Source: CAXTTV01 sp964247295
GTDB lineage: Bacteria > Chloroflexota > Ktedonobacteria > Ktedonobacterales > Ktedonobacteraceae
Direction: 5' to 3'
NCBI GenBank assembly: GCA_964247295.1
Contig: CAXTTV010000153.1
Location: 1-11,625 of the forward strand
DNA length: 11,625 nucleotides
Below the pieces are notes generated by a model, which did not search any database, was not told the DNA's origin, and saw only the letters and a program-made list of their open reading frames with translations. The position numbers and the translations under genes are program-made. Positions 1-6,671 of this stretch are shown here, piece by piece (position 1 is the first letter of the stretch; each line of letters begins with the position of its first letter).

Positions 1-273
1 ATAAGGGGCTAACTTCATAGAATTCTTACTTTCTTCTGAGGAAAGCTTGATGTGTTTTTTACAACTTGAGGCTATAGTTGTAATTAAACCTGAGAATAAA
101 GCGGTCGCAGATACTGGATTTCAAGAATAGTACCAGTATTCTTAATAAATAAAGGTGTGAGCCAGTGTGATTCATGAGTAATAAGTATTGAATCTTGGGA
201 AAACGTCTGCTATCTCAAAAAAATTAGATATTATCTATATTAGTTAATAAATAGGAGTAAAGATAGAAGCAAT
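1..273. other. Upstream spacer with short dyads
   Basis: No gene was found here. The stretch is AT-rich and precedes gtrA. It holds several short perfect dyads. TACAACT (60-66) pairs with AGTTGTA (76-82). ATACTGG (111-117) pairs with CCAGTAT (133-139). AAGAATA (123-129) pairs with TATTCTT (137-143). There is also a 13-bp palindrome, TAGATAtTATCTA, at 225-237. The second and third stems share bases 137-139 and overlap in space, so they could not form together. I see no convincing -35/-10 pair, although the AT-rich stretch at 221-245 could hold the -10 region of the gtrA promoter. Confidence 0.4.
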
Positions 274-786
274 ATGCGAAAAAATATGTCTGTAGCCCAA
301 AATCATGTTTTTAATCGTTCTGTGAATTGGATGTTTTCTGACTCAGCACGCTGGTTCCGGTTCGCCTGTACTGGTGGACTCGGCGCTGTAGTACAATTAA
401 TCTTATTAAAAATCATGACGGCATATGGCTGGAATCCTATTCTCGCGAATGCAATTGCGTTTTTAGTCTCGGCACAGGTAAACTTCTTATTTAATTCCCT
501 TTTCACCTGGGGTGATCGCAGGGCACATGCAAGCTTTAACGTCTGGTTCAGGCGTTGGCTCACCTTTCACAGCACTATCGCTGGCACGGCTATTCTGAAC
601 ATGCTTATTTTCACTATTGCGCATCTCTTTGTACCGACGTTGATTGCCTCTGTACTGGGAATTGTCTGTGCATCCTTTATTAATTTCATGAGTATGAATA
701 AGTTAGTTTTCAAGCATGGTGCGGAGGGTGTCTTGCCGTTAGAGACTGAAGAAAGCATTATGGAGATGGAGGAGGTTCAGATATGA
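274..786 (+). CDS. GtrA-family four-helix membrane protein
   Basis: The 170-residue protein has four hydrophobic segments at about residues 30-50, 54-77, 98-119 and 121-141. Helices 2 and 4 each end in the Asn-Phe signature typical of GtrA (VNFLFNSLFTW near 69-79, INFMSMNKLVF near 136-146), so the fold looks like two pseudo-repeats. GtrA proteins sit in the cytoplasmic membrane and are thought to help flip polyprenyl-phosphate-linked sugars used in O-antigen, arabinogalactan or teichoic acid decoration. The next gene encodes the matching glycosyltransferase and overlaps this one by four bases (ATGA), which suggests coupled translation. ATG 274 is the start; AGAAG at 265-269 is close to it and AGGAG at 253-257 is rather distant. 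ATG 286 is an alternative. The family is clear; the sugar is unknown. Confidence 0.88.
   Translation: MRKNMSVAQNHVFNRSVNWMFSDSARWFRFACTGGLGAVVQLILLKIMTAYGWNPILANAIAFLVSAQVNFLFNSLFTWGDRRAHASFNVWFRRWLTFHSTIAGTAILNMLIFTIAHLFVPTLIASVLGIVCASFINFMSMNKLVFKHGAEGVLPLETEESIMEMEEVQI
768..775 (+). promoter_or_regulatory. Strong internal ribosome binding site for the glycosyltransferase
   Basis: GGAGGAGG lies inside the last codons of the gtrA-type gene, seven bases before ATG 783. Together with the ATGA stop/start overlap it supports ATG 783 over the internal ATG that begins MFSVV at residue 25. Confidence 0.7.
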
Positions 787-1766
787 TGGAGAGGCCAGCC
801 CGTGTCGGTGTACGGTCAGACCAGGCTGTAGAACTGGAGAAGGCAGAAGAGATTATGTTCTCAGTTGTGGCTCCAGTCTTTAATGAGGAAGAGACTGTTC
901 CACATTTTTATCGCAAGGTTATCGAGGTGATGGAACCTCTGGGTGAGACTTTCGAGCTTGTCCTTGTTAATGATGGGAGCCGTGATGGATCATATGCGAT
1001 TATGGCTCAGTTGCACGAACAAGATCCTCGCGTACGGGTCGTGGATTTCTCACGTAACTTTGGGCACCAGATGGCAATCTCTGCTGGTTTGGACTATGCC
1101 CGAGGAAAAGCCGTAATTATCATTGACTCCGATCTCCAAGATCCACCGGAGGTTATTCCTGAGCTGGTCGCGCGTTGGAACGATGGAGTAGAGGTTGTTT
1201 ACGCGCAGCGCAAGAGCCGGCAGGGTGAGACAGCTTTTAAGCTCTGGACTGCGGCTATCTTCTACCGCCTGATCGGAAAGATTACCTCGGTGAATATTCC
1301 TAAGGACACTGGTGACTTCCGTCTGCTGGATCGTCAGGTGGTGGATAGCCTGATTCAGATGCGAGAGCAGCATCGCTTTATGCGTGGTCTGTCGGTCTGG
1401 GTCGGTTTTCGTCAGGAGGCAGTGCCATATGAGCGGCATGAGCGCTTCGCTGGCACCACAAAATATCCCTTCAAGAAAATGCTGAAGTTTTCGTTTGATG
1501 CAATTACAAGCTTTAGCTATGTTCCTTTGCAGATGGCGACCAGTCTGGGCTTTTTTCTGGCCGTTCTTAGCCTGATTGGAATCGTGGTCGCGTCCGTTGT
1601 GCGCCTTATGACCGGAGCGATCACCGGCCAGACCACCACGCTGGTACTGGTCCTATTCCTCGGAGGCGTTCAACTCATCTTTCTAGGGATCATCGGTGAA
1701 TATCTGGGCCGAATCTACGACGAGGTGCGCTCCCGCCCCCTCTATATTGTCCGCAAATACCTGTGA
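783..1766 (+). CDS. GT2 polyprenyl-phosphate glycosyltransferase (GtrB/DPM1-like)
   Basis: This 327-residue family 2 glycosyltransferase probably transfers a sugar from a nucleotide sugar to undecaprenyl phosphate on the inner face of the membrane. The GT-A domain starts at about residue 26. It shows PVFNEEE (31-37), the nucleotide-binding VNDGSRDGS (62-70) and the metal-binding DSD of IIDSDLQDPPE (Asp115, Asp117). Further on come DTGDFRLLDR (175-184) and the conserved TTKYPFKKMLKFSFDAI block (225-241). Two C-terminal membrane helices follow at about 253-275 and 285-308, and the tail ends GEYLGRIYDEVRSRP, typical of GtrB/YfdH and DPM-like enzymes. The first 25 residues are polar and not conserved in the family, but the strong Shine-Dalgarno supports ATG 783. 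Its partner is the upstream GtrA-type protein. Donor sugar and final acceptor cannot be read from the sequence. Confidence 0.92.
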   Translation: MMERPARVGVRSDQAVELEKAEEIMFSVVAPVFNEEETVPHFYRKVIEVMEPLGETFELVLVNDGSRDGSYAIMAQLHEQDPRVRVVDFSRNFGHQMAISAGLDYARGKAVIIIDSDLQDPPEVIPELVARWNDGVEVVYAQRKSRQGETAFKLWTAAIFYRLIGKITSVNIPKDTGDFRLLDRQVVDSLIQMREQHRFMRGLSVWVGFRQEAVPYERHERFAGTTKYPFKKMLKFSFDAITSFSYVPLQMATSLGFFLAVLSLIGIVVASVVRLMTGAITGQTTTLVLVLFLGGVQLIFLGIIGEYLGRIYDEVRSRPLYIVRKYL

Positions 1767-1825
1767 GTATACTTTTAGATCGATAAAATCGCTTTCTGTT
1801 GTCACAGGAGCCACCTTTGTGTAAA

Positions 1826-1874
1826 GTAGATCGGGCCATGCAGTGTGCGTCCATGGGGATGGGGCCCGACCTAC
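1826..1874 (+). repeat. 12-bp inverted repeat / hairpin after the glycosyltransferase gene
   Basis: GTAGATCGGGCC (1826-1837) and GGCCCGACCTAC (1863-1874) are inverted with one mismatch, which would be a G-U pair in RNA. The loop is 25 bases and contains CCATGG. The right arm is followed by a second copy of GACCTAC (1881-1887). No T-run follows, so a simple intrinsic terminator is unlikely. It could be a transcript-end hairpin or the scar of a mobile element. Confidence 0.5.
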
Positions 1875-1930
1875 GAGTCTGACCTACCTTGATTGACCTC
1901 GTCCTCCCTTTTTCGAGGAAATGTTTTCAT

Positions 1931-1960
1931 GAGGGCTCAGAGCGACTCTGTTGGAAAATG
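1931..1960 (+). repeat. Left terminal inverted repeat
   Basis: This is the left arm of the 164-bp element, starting GAGGGCT. It pairs with 2064-2094. The core GCGACTCTGTTGG is identical in both arms. Confidence 0.65.
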
Positions 1961-2063
1961 AAAATATTGGGCGCGGGTAGGAGCGCTGTTTTTGAACATG
2001 CGCATCCTTTCGCGATCGCACGATCTCCCTCATTGGACCACCTTTTGTGAAGGCCGTTCCTTC

Positions 2064-2094
2064 CATTTCCCAACAGAGTCGCAGCGCAGCCCTC
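2064..2094 (-). repeat. Right terminal inverted repeat
   Basis: This is the right arm of the 164-bp element. On the minus strand it reads GAGGGCTGCGCTGCGACTCT and onward. It is one base longer than the left arm because of a small indel near its outer end. Confidence 0.65.
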
Positions 2095-2129
2095 CTATTC
2101 CTTCTATATAGATAATAATGGCTTGACAT

Positions 2130-2145
2130 AATCAATATATTGTGC
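2130..2145 (+). promoter_or_regulatory. Candidate NrdR box 1
   Basis: AATCAATATATTGTGC matches the generally cited NrdR-box pattern (acaCwAtATaTwgtgt) at 13 of 16 positions. It lies about 175 bp upstream of nrdA. NrdR is the ATP-cone/zinc-ribbon repressor of ribonucleotide reductase genes and normally binds two such boxes in tandem. A second, weaker box lies exactly 31 bp downstream. Confidence 0.55.
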
Positions 2146-2160
2146 TGAGTCACATTAGAA

Positions 2161-2176
2161 AATCAACATTTAGTAC
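2161..2176 (+). promoter_or_regulatory. Candidate NrdR box 2
   Basis: AATCAACATTTAGTAC shares its first six bases with box 1 and matches the NrdR consensus at about 11 of 16 positions. The start-to-start distance to box 1 is 31 bp, about three helical turns, which is the arrangement known for tandem NrdR boxes. It ends 8 bp before the -35 of the best nrdA promoter candidate. Confidence 0.45.
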
Positions 2177-2184
2177 CCAGGGGC

Positions 2185-2213
2185 TTGTAATCTGCCTGAA
2201 GAGCCGGTATACT
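2185..2213 (+). promoter_or_regulatory. Candidate sigma70-type promoter of nrdAB
   Basis: TTGTAA (2185-2190) and TATACT (2208-2213) are separated by exactly 17 bp. Transcription would start near 2220, leaving a leader of about 100 bases before nrdA. The two NrdR-like boxes lie immediately upstream. Confidence 0.55.
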
Positions 2214-2319
2214 TACCCTTGGTTTCACCTGAAGGAATCATCCAAAATTACCGATTACCTTATATCTTTATGGGCTTAAACTGATTAATAAAATAGAAGT
2301 GATGGGAAGGACAACGTAG

Positions 2320-4770
2320 ATGACCTTACAGCGGGAGCAGAGTGTAGAAGTGATGTCGCCGGCTTCATTCTCTGGAACGGTATTTAGCCGTTTGGAGCGG
2401 GCGGTCAGCAATGTATTTCGTGGTTATGAACAGGAGCTAGAAAGCCAGGGGGTGGTAGCTGAGATTATCGAAGAGTGCCGGCTCAGCTTGTTTGATGGCA
2501 TTACCCCGGAGGAGATCCAGCGGACGGCGATCCTGGTGATGCGCGCGCGCATTGAGCGTGATCCTGTTTACTCTGATCTAACGGCGCGGCTCTTCTTAAA
2601 CGGGTTGTATCGGGATGTGCTTGACCTGGACGAATTTGATCCCGGCTTTGTTGAGGCGTATCGGGCCGCCTTTCCCGAGAAGGTCCGCAAAGGGGTTGAA
2701 GAGGGCTTACTTGACGAGCGCTTGCTAAAATTCGATCTTAAGGAGCTTTCCAACCATTTGAAGCCGGAGCGGGACTGCCAACTAAAATATCTGGGGATCG
2801 AGACGCTGCATGATCGCTACTTCCTGAAAGAGAAAGGGAACACTCGCCTGCTGGAACTGCCACAATACTTCTGGATGCGCGTGGCAATGGGGATTGCCAT
2901 GAACGAGCAAAAGCCAGAGGAATGGGCGATCGAATTTTACCAGAGTGTCTCTACGCTGCTGTATGTGCCATCTACACCTACTTTATTTCACTCTGGGAGC
3001 ACACACCCGCAACTAAGCTCCTGCTATCTCACCACCATTGAGGATGATCTTGAGCATATTTTCAAGAGTATTGGTGATAACGCCCAGTTGTCTAAATGGT
3101 CGGGCGGCCTTGGCAACGACTGGACAAATATTCGAGGCACCGGAGCGATGGTACGGGGGACGAATGTTCCCAGCCAGGGCGTCATTCCCTTTCTGAAGAT
3201 CGCTGACGCTACCACAGCCGCGATCAACCGTAGTGGACGCCGTCGGGGCGCGACCTGTGCCTATCTGGAGACTTGGCACTACGATATTGAAGATTTCCTG
3301 GAGTTGCGCAAGAATACTGGTGATGATCGCCGACGCACCCACGAAATGAATACCGCCAACTGGATTCCCGATCTGTTTATGAAACGGGTGATTGCTGATG
3401 AGGATTGGACGCTTTTCTCTTCGGACGAGACGCCCGATCTTCACCATCTGTATGGGCGAGCCTTTGAGGAGCGTTATGCCGAGTACGAGCGCCGGGCCAG
3501 CCAGGGCGAGATCCAGGTTTATAAACGTGTCCGGGCTGCGGACCTCTGGCGCAAGATGATCACTATGCTTTTTGAGACCGGTCATCCCTGGATCACCTTC
3601 AAAGATCCCTGTAACGTGCGTTCTCCGCAGGATCACGTTGGGGTCGTCCATAGCTCAAATCTCTGTACCGAGATCACCCTGAACACTTCTAGCAGCGAGA
3701 CCGCCGTCTGTAATCTAGGCTCGTTAAACCTGGCACGTTACATTCGTCAGGGAGAGCTTGATAAAGAGCTACTGGCCGAGACCATCAAAGTCGCGATGCG
3801 CATGCTTGATAACGTGATTGATATTAACTTTTATCCGACCACTGAGTCACAACAATCAAATTTTCGGCACCGTCCGGTTGGTCTGGGGATCATGGGGCTT
3901 CAGGATGCGTTATACCAGCTTGATTTGGCCTTTGATAGCGACGAGGCCGTAGAGTTCTCCGATCAGATCATGGAGTTCATCTCATTCCACGCGATCCAAG
4001 CCTCCACTGAGCTAGCGCGGGAGAAGGGCGCGTACCAGAGCTTCAAAGGCTCCAAATGGGATCGCGGTATCTTCCCACTGGATACGATAGAGCTGCTTGA
4101 ACAGGAGCGTGGCGAGTGGATCGAGGTTGGGCGCGAAAGCTGGCTGGACTGGACGCCAGTTCGTGAGGCCGTGAAAAAGTACGGCATGCGTAACTCGAAC
4201 TGTATGGCGATCGCCCCCACCGCGACCATCTCAAACATCGCTGGAAGCTGCCCCTCGGTCGAGCCGATCTATAAAAATCTGTATGTGAAATCCAACCAGA
4301 GCGGCGAGTTCACAATTATCAACGCCTCGCTTGTAGAGGATTTGAAGCGGCGGAACTTGTGGGATAGTCAGATGGTTGAGCTACTGAAATACTTTGATGG
4401 CAACATCGAGCAGATCGACGCGATCCCCGATGATCTGAAACGGAAGTATAAAGAGACCTTTGACATTCATCCCGAATGGTGCTTAAAGCATGCAGCCGCC
4501 CGTGGAAAATGGATCGACCAGAGCCAGTCACTAAACATTTTCCTTAAGACAACTTCTGGCAAATTTATCTCCGAAGTCTACCAGGATGCCTGGAGGCGTG
4601 GACTCAAGACTACCTACTACCTGAGAACGCTAGGTGCTTCGGCCATCGAGAAAAGCACGCTTGATGTCACCAAAAAGCGTCAATCAGAGCCAGTTATTGT
4701 GCCGGTTGTCGACGAGACCGAAATCAAAGCCTGCCTCATCGACGATCCAAACTGTGAAGCCTGCCAGTAG
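2320..4770 (+). CDS. nrdA: Class I ribonucleoside-diphosphate reductase, catalytic (alpha) subunit
   Basis: This 816-residue R1 subunit reduces ribonucleoside diphosphates to deoxyribonucleotides with the radical supplied by NrdB. The active-site cysteines are visible: Cys235 in LSSC, Asn447/Cys449/Glu451 in SNLCTEI (the thiyl cysteine is Cys449), and Cys464 in AVCNLGS. The radical-relay pair is Tyr766-Tyr767 in TTYYLRT, and the C-terminal shuttle pair is Cys812/Cys815 in NCEACQ. The substrate loop PTATISNIAGSCPS is also present. The N-terminus is odd: residues about 22-93 look like the rear part of an ATP-cone (LFDGITPEEIQ near 57-67, then RDPVYSDLTARLFL), but the usual opening VxKRDG strand is missing. 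TAG lies directly before ATG 2320, so the frame cannot extend upstream. GGGAAGGA at 2304-2311 is a good Shine-Dalgarno site. nrdB follows after 13 bases. Confidence 0.95.
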   Translation: MTLQREQSVEVMSPASFSGTVFSRLERAVSNVFRGYEQELESQGVVAEIIEECRLSLFDGITPEEIQRTAILVMRARIERDPVYSDLTARLFLNGLYRDVLDLDEFDPGFVEAYRAAFPEKVRKGVEEGLLDERLLKFDLKELSNHLKPERDCQLKYLGIETLHDRYFLKEKGNTRLLELPQYFWMRVAMGIAMNEQKPEEWAIEFYQSVSTLLYVPSTPTLFHSGSTHPQLSSCYLTTIEDDLEHIFKSIGDNAQLSKWSGGLGNDWTNIRGTGAMVRGTNVPSQGVIPFLKIADATTAAINRSGRRRGATCAYLETWHYDIEDFLELRKNTGDDRRRTHEMNTANWIPDLFMKRVIADEDWTLFSSDETPDLHHLYGRAFEERYAEYERRASQGEIQVYKRVRAADLWRKMITMLFETGHPWITFKDPCNVRSPQDHVGVVHSSNLCTEITLNTSSSETAVCNLGSLNLARYIRQGELDKELLAETIKVAMRMLDNVIDINFYPTTESQQSNFRHRPVGLGIMGLQDALYQLDLAFDSDEAVEFSDQIMEFISFHAIQASTELAREKGAYQSFKGSKWDRGIFPLDTIELLEQERGEWIEVGRESWLDWTPVREAVKKYGMRNSNCMAIAPTATISNIAGSCPSVEPIYKNLYVKSNQSGEFTIINASLVEDLKRRNLWDSQMVELLKYFDGNIEQIDAIPDDLKRKYKETFDIHPEWCLKHAAARGKWIDQSQSLNIFLKTTSGKFISEVYQDAWRRGLKTTYYLRTLGASAIEKSTLDVTKKRQSEPVIVPVVDETEIKACLIDDPNCEACQ

Positions 4771-4783
4771 AAAGAATAGTCAC

Positions 4784-5779
4784 GTGGAAAAACAGATCCT
4801 TAACTGCAACACAACTGATCCAAACAAGATCCTGCCGATCAAATATCATTGGGCACGTCAGCATTATAAAACCGGAGTTGCCAATACCTGGGTTCCAGAG
4901 GAAGTCTCGATGCAGAAAGATGTCGAGATGTGGAAAAATCCTCGGGCCTTGAATGAGGATGAGCGTCGGGTTGTATTGCACAACATGGGCTTTTTCTCGA
5001 CCGCCGAGAGCCTGACCGCCAACAATCTGGTCCTGACCATCTATCGGCATATCACCAATCCCGAATGCCGGCAGTACCTGCTAAGGCAGGCCTTTGAAGA
5101 GGCCGTGCATACCGATACCTTCATCTACTGTTGTGATAGCCTCGGGTTAGACCCCGAGGTAGTGTTTAACATGTACACTGAGATCCCTAGCATCAAAAGC
5201 AAAGACGAGTTTGTCGTCAAAATGACCAGTTCGCTAATGGACCCAACATTTGAGACCAGAACCATCGAAGATATGCAGCGTTTCGTCCATGATCTTGTCG
5301 GCTTCTACCTGATCATGGAGGGTATCTTCTTTTACGCCGGTTTCGCTATGATGTTGTCGCTGCTGAGGCGCAATAAAATGGTTGGGGTAGGGGAGCAATT
5401 CCAGTTTATTCTTAGAGACGAATCGGTGCATCTGTCCTTTGGTACCGACCTGATCAACGCCATTGTTCAAGAGAATTCCGCCATCTGGACTGAAGAATTC
5501 AAGGCAACAATTGCCCAGAACATCCAGCACGCCGTTGAACTAGAGTGTGCCTACGCGAATGATTGTTTACCCAGAGGAATTATGGGGCTGAACGCGAATA
5601 TTGTGCGTACGTACATTGAATATATCGCCGACCGTCGCCTGAAAAGCATCAACTTGGAGCCGGTCTACGATGCCAAAAACCCCTTTCCGTGGATGAGTGA
5701 AGTTATTGATCTCCGAAAAGAGAAAAACTTTTTTGAGATGCGCGTCACCGAGTATCAGACAGGCAGCCTGACCTGGTAA
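4784..5779 (+). CDS. nrdB: Class Ic ribonucleotide reductase, radical-generating (beta) subunit
   Basis: The 331-residue R2 subunit houses the metal cofactor that generates the radical for NrdA. The six metal ligands are Glu75, Glu106, His109, Glu179, Glu213 and His216. The residue that carries the tyrosyl radical in class Ia enzymes is Phe113 (EAVHTDTF). This substitution and the overall sequence (RQAFEEAVHT, MEGIFFY, CLPRGI, NPFPWMSE, ending SLTW) match the class Ic protein of Chlamydia trachomatis, which uses a Mn/Fe cofactor. Ligand spacing equals that of the Chlamydia protein as I recall it (offset 14). Tyr324 near the C-terminus and Trp36 fit the relay to NrdA. The frame is open upstream to ATG 4634 inside nrdA, but GTG 4784, 13 bases after the nrdA stop, places the conserved NCNxxDxN...PIKYxWA start correctly. 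The Shine-Dalgarno is weak (AGAAAGAA, 4769-4776). Confidence 0.94.
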   Translation: MEKQILNCNTTDPNKILPIKYHWARQHYKTGVANTWVPEEVSMQKDVEMWKNPRALNEDERRVVLHNMGFFSTAESLTANNLVLTIYRHITNPECRQYLLRQAFEEAVHTDTFIYCCDSLGLDPEVVFNMYTEIPSIKSKDEFVVKMTSSLMDPTFETRTIEDMQRFVHDLVGFYLIMEGIFFYAGFAMMLSLLRRNKMVGVGEQFQFILRDESVHLSFGTDLINAIVQENSAIWTEEFKATIAQNIQHAVELECAYANDCLPRGIMGLNANIVRTYIEYIADRRLKSINLEPVYDAKNPFPWMSEVIDLRKEKNFFEMRVTEYQTGSLTW

Positions 5780-5789
5780 TATTCACAGG

Positions 5790-5831
5790 AAAAAGCCCCG
5801 TCCACGAAGTACTTCATGGACGGGGCTTTTT
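5790..5831. terminator. Bidirectional intrinsic terminator between nrdB and the convergent membrane gene
   Basis: AAAAAGCCCCGTCCA (5790-5804) pairs perfectly with TGGACGGGGCTTTTT (5817-5831). The A and T runs on the two sides make it work in both directions. The 12-base loop contains GAAGTACTTC, itself self-complementary. It lies 10 bases after the nrdB stop and 15 bases beyond the end of the minus-strand gene. Confidence 0.92.
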
Positions 5832-5846
5832 CGTAGTCAAGCAGCC

Positions 5847-6671
5847 TTAGAAGCGGGGAGGCTGCTGAGGATTCTCGACGCTCGTGTAGGCATTGGACGT
5901 TCCGCTGCCGGGATACGCACGTGGGGGAACGTTCTGCCCCTGAATGCGCGTCTCAATAGAACCCTGTGTCTGGTTCGCATTCAAATTCTGAGCGCCAGTA
6001 GATATAGCATTCTCACTACGGTTCAGCAAGCGACGAGCCGCATCCTGACCACCCAGACCAAAGGAAAGACCAAAGGCCAGAGCCAGGCCACCAACAATCG
6101 CCGTGAACAGCACATTTAACAGAGCTGGGGCGATATTCAACTGCTCCAGTGCGATCAGCCCACCAAAGCCAATGATCGACCAGCGTGTGATATTCGCGAA
6201 AAGCGAAGGATTGCCCAGCCGGGCGCTGGCAGCGGCACCACGAACAATATCCGCAAGGATGTTGGCCGCAAGGCTCGCTAGAAACAGGATCAGAATAGCG
6301 GCAAAAACGTTGGGGATATAGGCGACAAGCGTATTGATTGTATTGCTGACCGCCGCCAGACCGAGCGAGTCGGTCGCTGGCACCAGGAAAATCAGCAAAA
6401 TAAACCAGTACACAACTCGTCCCAGCAGAGAGGCCGCATCCATCTTAACGCCCATATTTTGCTCAAGTCGTGTCAAGCCAATACGATCGGCCAGACGATC
6501 AAAACCAAGGCGGCGTAGCAGAGCCGTTGTAGCTTTAGCCAGCAGATTAGCTACAATCAAGCCGATAATCAGAATTACCAGGAACCCAAGCAAGCGTGGG
6601 AGAAACCCAATAATGAATCCCAGCACGTCCTGGAATTGTGTCACAATAGCTGTACCCCAATCGCGAACCAT
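5847..6671 (-). CDS. TM_helix-repeat (MscS-related) membrane protein
   Basis: The 274-residue protein has about five hydrophobic segments, at roughly 19-43, 86-106, 117-140, 163-182 and 184-207. Two blocks resemble the conserved TM_helix repeat of MscS-like proteins: the N-terminal helix followed by an amphipathic RRLGFDRLADRIGL (53-66), and the GGLALAFGLSFGLGGQDAARRLL stretch (194-216), which recalls the pore-lining helix of mechanosensitive channels. The cytoplasmic beta domain of MscS is absent; residues after 216 are a polar Asn/Gln/Pro/Ser-rich tail. A role in osmotic or membrane-tension sensing is therefore only an inference. The start is well supported by AAAGGAG (complement of 6678-6684), six bases before ATG. 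It is convergent with nrdAB and probably transcribed alone. Confidence 0.85.
   Translation of the reverse strand: MVRDWGTAIVTQFQDVLGFIIGFLPRLLGFLVILIIGLIVANLLAKATTALLRRLGFDRLADRIGLTRLEQNMGVKMDAASLLGRVVYWFILLIFLVPATDSLGLAAVSNTINTLVAYIPNVFAAILILFLASLAANILADIVRGAAASARLGNPSLFANITRWSIIGFGGLIALEQLNIAPALLNVLFTAIVGGLALAFGLSFGLGGQDAARRLLNRSENAISTGAQNLNANQTQGSIETRIQGQNVPPRAYPGSGTSNAYTSVENPQQPPRF

Larger units (their letters stand above)
1931..2094. mobile_element. MITE-like element or IS remnant with ~30-bp terminal inverted repeats
   Basis: The left end (1931-1960) begins GAGGGCTCAGAGCGACTCTG and continues TTGGAAAATG. The reverse complement of the right end (2064-2094) begins GAGGGCTGCGCTGCGACTCT and continues GTTGGGAAATG. 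Allowing one base of indel, the two match over the outer GAGGGCT and over GCGACTCTGTTGG, with one mismatch in the following AAATG block. Similarity decays further inward. The interior of about 100 bp has no credible gene, so the unit could be mobilised only in trans. I found no clear target-site duplication at the flanks. It sits just upstream of the nrdA control region. A MITE or the fused ends of a deleted IS are the best explanations; a large regulatory hairpin is the alternative. Confidence 0.6.

Noticed and set aside
60..82. TACAACT/AGTTGTA dyad as a terminator
   Set aside because: The T-run precedes the stem on the plus strand and would be an A-run on the minus strand, so it fits an intrinsic terminator in neither direction.
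2101..2116. Possible third NrdR-like box around CTATATAG
   Set aside because: It is an AT-rich palindrome, but its flanks do not match the NrdR half-sites and its phase relative to the other two boxes is off.
2123..2151. TTGACA as the -35 of a second nrdA promoter
   Set aside because: The hexamer is a perfect consensus, but bases 2146-2151 (TGAGTC) are a poor -10 at the right spacing. The TTGTAA/TATACT pair downstream is better.
1884..2153. Minus-strand 89-codon open frame
   Set aside because: It runs across the 164-bp inverted-repeat element, has no recognisable domain and no convincing ribosome binding site; it is more likely chance in a non-coding element.
3013..3651. Minus-strand 212-codon open frame
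   Set aside because: It is fully antisense to nrdA, which has intact catalytic motifs; its translation has no family features.
4634..4783. Upstream ATG extension of nrdB
   Set aside because: The extra 50 codons overlap nrdA in another frame and read as unstructured sequence; GTG 4784 places the conserved R2 N-terminus just after the nrdA stop.
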